Assembly (NCBI GenBank): GCA_947085765.1
Contig: CAMTXZ010000256.1
Location: 1 to 25,167 of the forward strand
Source: JAKFXL01 sp947085765
GTDB lineage: Bacteria > Pseudomonadota > Gammaproteobacteria > Tenderiales > Tenderiaceae
Reading direction: 5' to 3'
DNA: 25,167 nucleotides
Under the pieces are notes generated by a model, which saw nothing but the letters and a program-made list of their open reading frames with translations, was not told the origin of the DNA and searched no databases. The position numbers and the translations under genes were made by a program. Shown one piece after another: positions 23,651 through 25,167 of the stretch (positions within the stretch are counted from its first letter, which is position 1; each line of letters starts with the position of its first letter).

Positions 23651-23678
23651 TTGTTGCAACTAAAGCTTGGAGGATGAG

Positions 23679-24815
23679 TTGGAAAAGTCTGCCCTTTTAG
23701 TTCTGGAAGATGGCGCGCTGTTTTATGGAAAATCCATCGGCGCGGAGGGGCATACTGTGGGTGAGGTAGTGTTCAATACCTCCATGACCGGCTATCAGGA
23801 GATCCTCACCGACCCCTCCTACTGCAAGCAGATCGTCACGCTAACCTATCCCCATATTGGTAATACCGGCACCAACAGTGAGGATGAGGAGTCCTCTCAG
23901 GTTTCTGCCAGCGGTCTGGTTATCCGTGACCTGCCACTGGTTGCCAGCAGTTGGCGCAAGCAGGAGGCGCTTGATGCCTATCTCAAACGTCATGGAGTAG
24001 TTGGCATTGCCAATATCGATACCCGTAAGCTGACCCGTATCCTGCGTGAAACCGGCGCCCAGAATGGCTGCATCATTGCCGGCCTCAGTCTGGATGAAGC
24101 AGCGGCGCTGGCGGCGGCCAAGGGTTTTGCCGGGCTTGCCGGCATGGATCTGGCCAAAGAGGTCTCTGTTAAAGAGAGTTACCCCTGGAACGAGGGCAGC
24201 TGGACGCTTGGCAATGGTCATGTTGCGCGCAGTGATGCTGAGCTGCCCTATCATGTGGTTGCCTACGACTATGGTGTCAAACGCAATATTTTGCGCATGC
24301 TGGTAGATCGCGGTTGTCGCCTAACGGTTGTGCCGGCCCAGACCTCGGCCGAGGTGGTGTTGGCCATGAAACCCGATGGTGTCTTCCTCTCCAATGGCCC
24401 TGGCGACCCCGCACCCTGCGACTACGCCATTGCGGCGATCCAAAAGATCGTTGCCAGTGGTACGCCTACCTTTGGTATCTGCCTCGGTCATCAGTTGTTG
24501 GCATTGGCAAGTGGGGCCAAGACCCTGAAGATGAAGTTTGGCCATCATGGTGCTAACCATCCGGTTGAAGAGCTGGCGACCAAGCGGGTAATGATCACCA
24601 GCCAAAACCATGGCTTTGCGGTGGATGAGGCAACTCTACCTACAAACTTGAAGGCGACGCATCGCTCGCTCTTCGATGGTTCTCTGCAAGGTATTCAACG
24701 TGCTGATGCGCCAGCCTTTAGTTTTCAAGGTCACCCTGAGGCGAGTCCCGGCCCCCACGATGCGGCGCCGCTCTTTGACCATTTTATTGAGCTGATCAAA
24801 GCGGCCGCAAAATAG
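23679..24815 (+). CDS. carA: Carbamoyl-phosphate synthase small subunit CarA
   Basis: The 378-residue glutaminase subunit supplies ammonia to CarB for carbamoyl phosphate, used by arginine and pyrimidine synthesis. The N-terminal domain has GEVVFNTSMTGYQEILTDPSY; the class I amidotransferase domain has FGICLGHQ with the nucleophile C268, and the catalytic pair in FQGHPEASPGPHD (H352, E354). TTG 23679 is chosen as start because GGAGG lies 5 nt ahead and the resulting catalytic numbering falls within one residue of E. coli CarA. The frame is open to a TTG at 23667 that overlaps the Shine-Dalgarno, and the ATG at 23674 is out of frame. Confidence 0.96.
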   Translation: MEKSALLVLEDGALFYGKSIGAEGHTVGEVVFNTSMTGYQEILTDPSYCKQIVTLTYPHIGNTGTNSEDEESSQVSASGLVIRDLPLVASSWRKQEALDAYLKRHGVVGIANIDTRKLTRILRETGAQNGCIIAGLSLDEAAALAAAKGFAGLAGMDLAKEVSVKESYPWNEGSWTLGNGHVARSDAELPYHVVAYDYGVKRNILRMLVDRGCRLTVVPAQTSAEVVLAMKPDGVFLSNGPGDPAPCDYAIAAIQKIVASGTPTFGICLGHQLLALASGAKTLKMKFGHHGANHPVEELATKRVMITSQNHGFAVDEATLPTNLKATHRSLFDGSLQGIQRADAPAFSFQGHPEASPGPHDAAPLFDHFIELIKAAAK

Positions 24816-24857
24816 GCCCTTCCTCCTGGAACAACACGACGAGTGATTGAGTAAGCG

Positions 24858-25167
24858 ATGCCAAAACGTACCGACATTAAAAGCATACTGATTATTGGCG
24901 CTGGTCCAATTGTGATTGGCCAGGCCTGTGAGTTTGACTACTCCGGTGCGCAAGCCTGCAAGGCGCTGCGTGAAGAGGGTTATCGCGTCATCCTGGTCAA
25001 CTCCAATCCGGCCACCATCATGACCGATCCGGACATGGCGGATGCCACCTACATTGAGCCGGTCACCTGGCAGATCGTCGCCAAGATCATCGAGAAGGAG
25101 CGCCCTGACGCACTGCTGCCGACCATGGGTGGCCAGACCGCGCTCAACTGTGCCCTTGATCTGGCCA
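24858..25167 (+). CDS. carB: Carbamoyl-phosphate synthase large subunit CarB, N-terminal part
   Basis: Only the first 103 codons lie in the window; the gene runs off the right edge. The start MPKRTDIKSILIIGAGPIVI followed by GQACEFDYSGAQACKAL is typical of CarB, and VNSNPATIMTDPDMADATYI and LLPTMGGQTALNCAL follow as expected of the first ATP-grasp/pre-grasp domain. It is 42 nt past carA, so the two are an operon. Confidence 0.96.
   Translation, partial: MPKRTDIKSILIIGAGPIVIGQACEFDYSGAQACKALREEGYRVILVNSNPATIMTDPDMADATYIEPVTWQIVAKIIEKERPDALLPTMGGQTALNCALDLA

Noticed and set aside
1..25167. CRISPR array or tRNA/rRNA genes
   Set aside because: No regularly spaced repeats and no cloverleaf-like sequence other than the tRNA-like part of tmRNA were seen.

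Overview
The window looks like a gammaproteobacterial chromosome, probably from the Chromatiales / sulfur-oxidiser side of the class. The main argument is the core gene order on the right: smpB, ratA, rnfH, bamE, fur, recN, nadK, hrcA, grpE, dnaK, dnaJ, dapB, carA, carB. The tmRNA tag (ANEDNYALAA) is a close variant of the gammaproteobacterial ANDENYALAA. No species name can be supported from the sequence.

Left part (1 to about 12,280) is an accessory defence/toxin-antitoxin block. A truncated VOC-fold dioxygenase-like gene enters from the left edge. It is followed by a Xre/MbcA/ParS-type antitoxin with its RES-domain toxin, then a broken hipB-like antitoxin remnant. On the minus strand a long, tightly coupled operon reads leftwards from 10,174: a small HTH protein, hsdM, hsdS, hsdR, a 47-codon ORF that looks like a RhuM N-terminal remnant, a full-length RhuM-family gene, and a small zinc-ribbon protein. 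An intact hipBA pair, also on the minus strand, sits between this operon and ssrA. The block lies immediately beyond the 3' end of ssrA, a well-known integration hotspot, but no integrase and no att repeat are visible here.

Middle part (12,190 to 14,950) is a translation-quality and iron-regulation core. ssrA (tmRNA) and smpB are adjacent on the minus strand and together rescue stalled ribosomes. ratA and rnfH overlap on the plus strand. bamE (outer-membrane assembly lipoprotein) and fur diverge.

Right part (14,957 to 25,167) carries recN and nadK on the minus strand. The plus strand has the heat-shock cluster hrcA-grpE-dnaK-dnaJ, then dapB (lysine/peptidoglycan precursor synthesis), carA and the 5' end of carB (carbamoyl phosphate). 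A near-consensus sigma-32 promoter lies across the 3' end of hrcA, just ahead of grpE, while no CIRCE element is visible despite the presence of hrcA.

Observations most worth a second look: a 67-bp imperfect palindrome of a dispersed-repeat type read in frame inside hsdM; the coupled RhuM remnant between hsdR and rhuM; the hipB remnant whose lost 3' end is fused tail-to-tail with the zinc-ribbon gene; and paired operator-like repeats at each of the three antitoxin loci.
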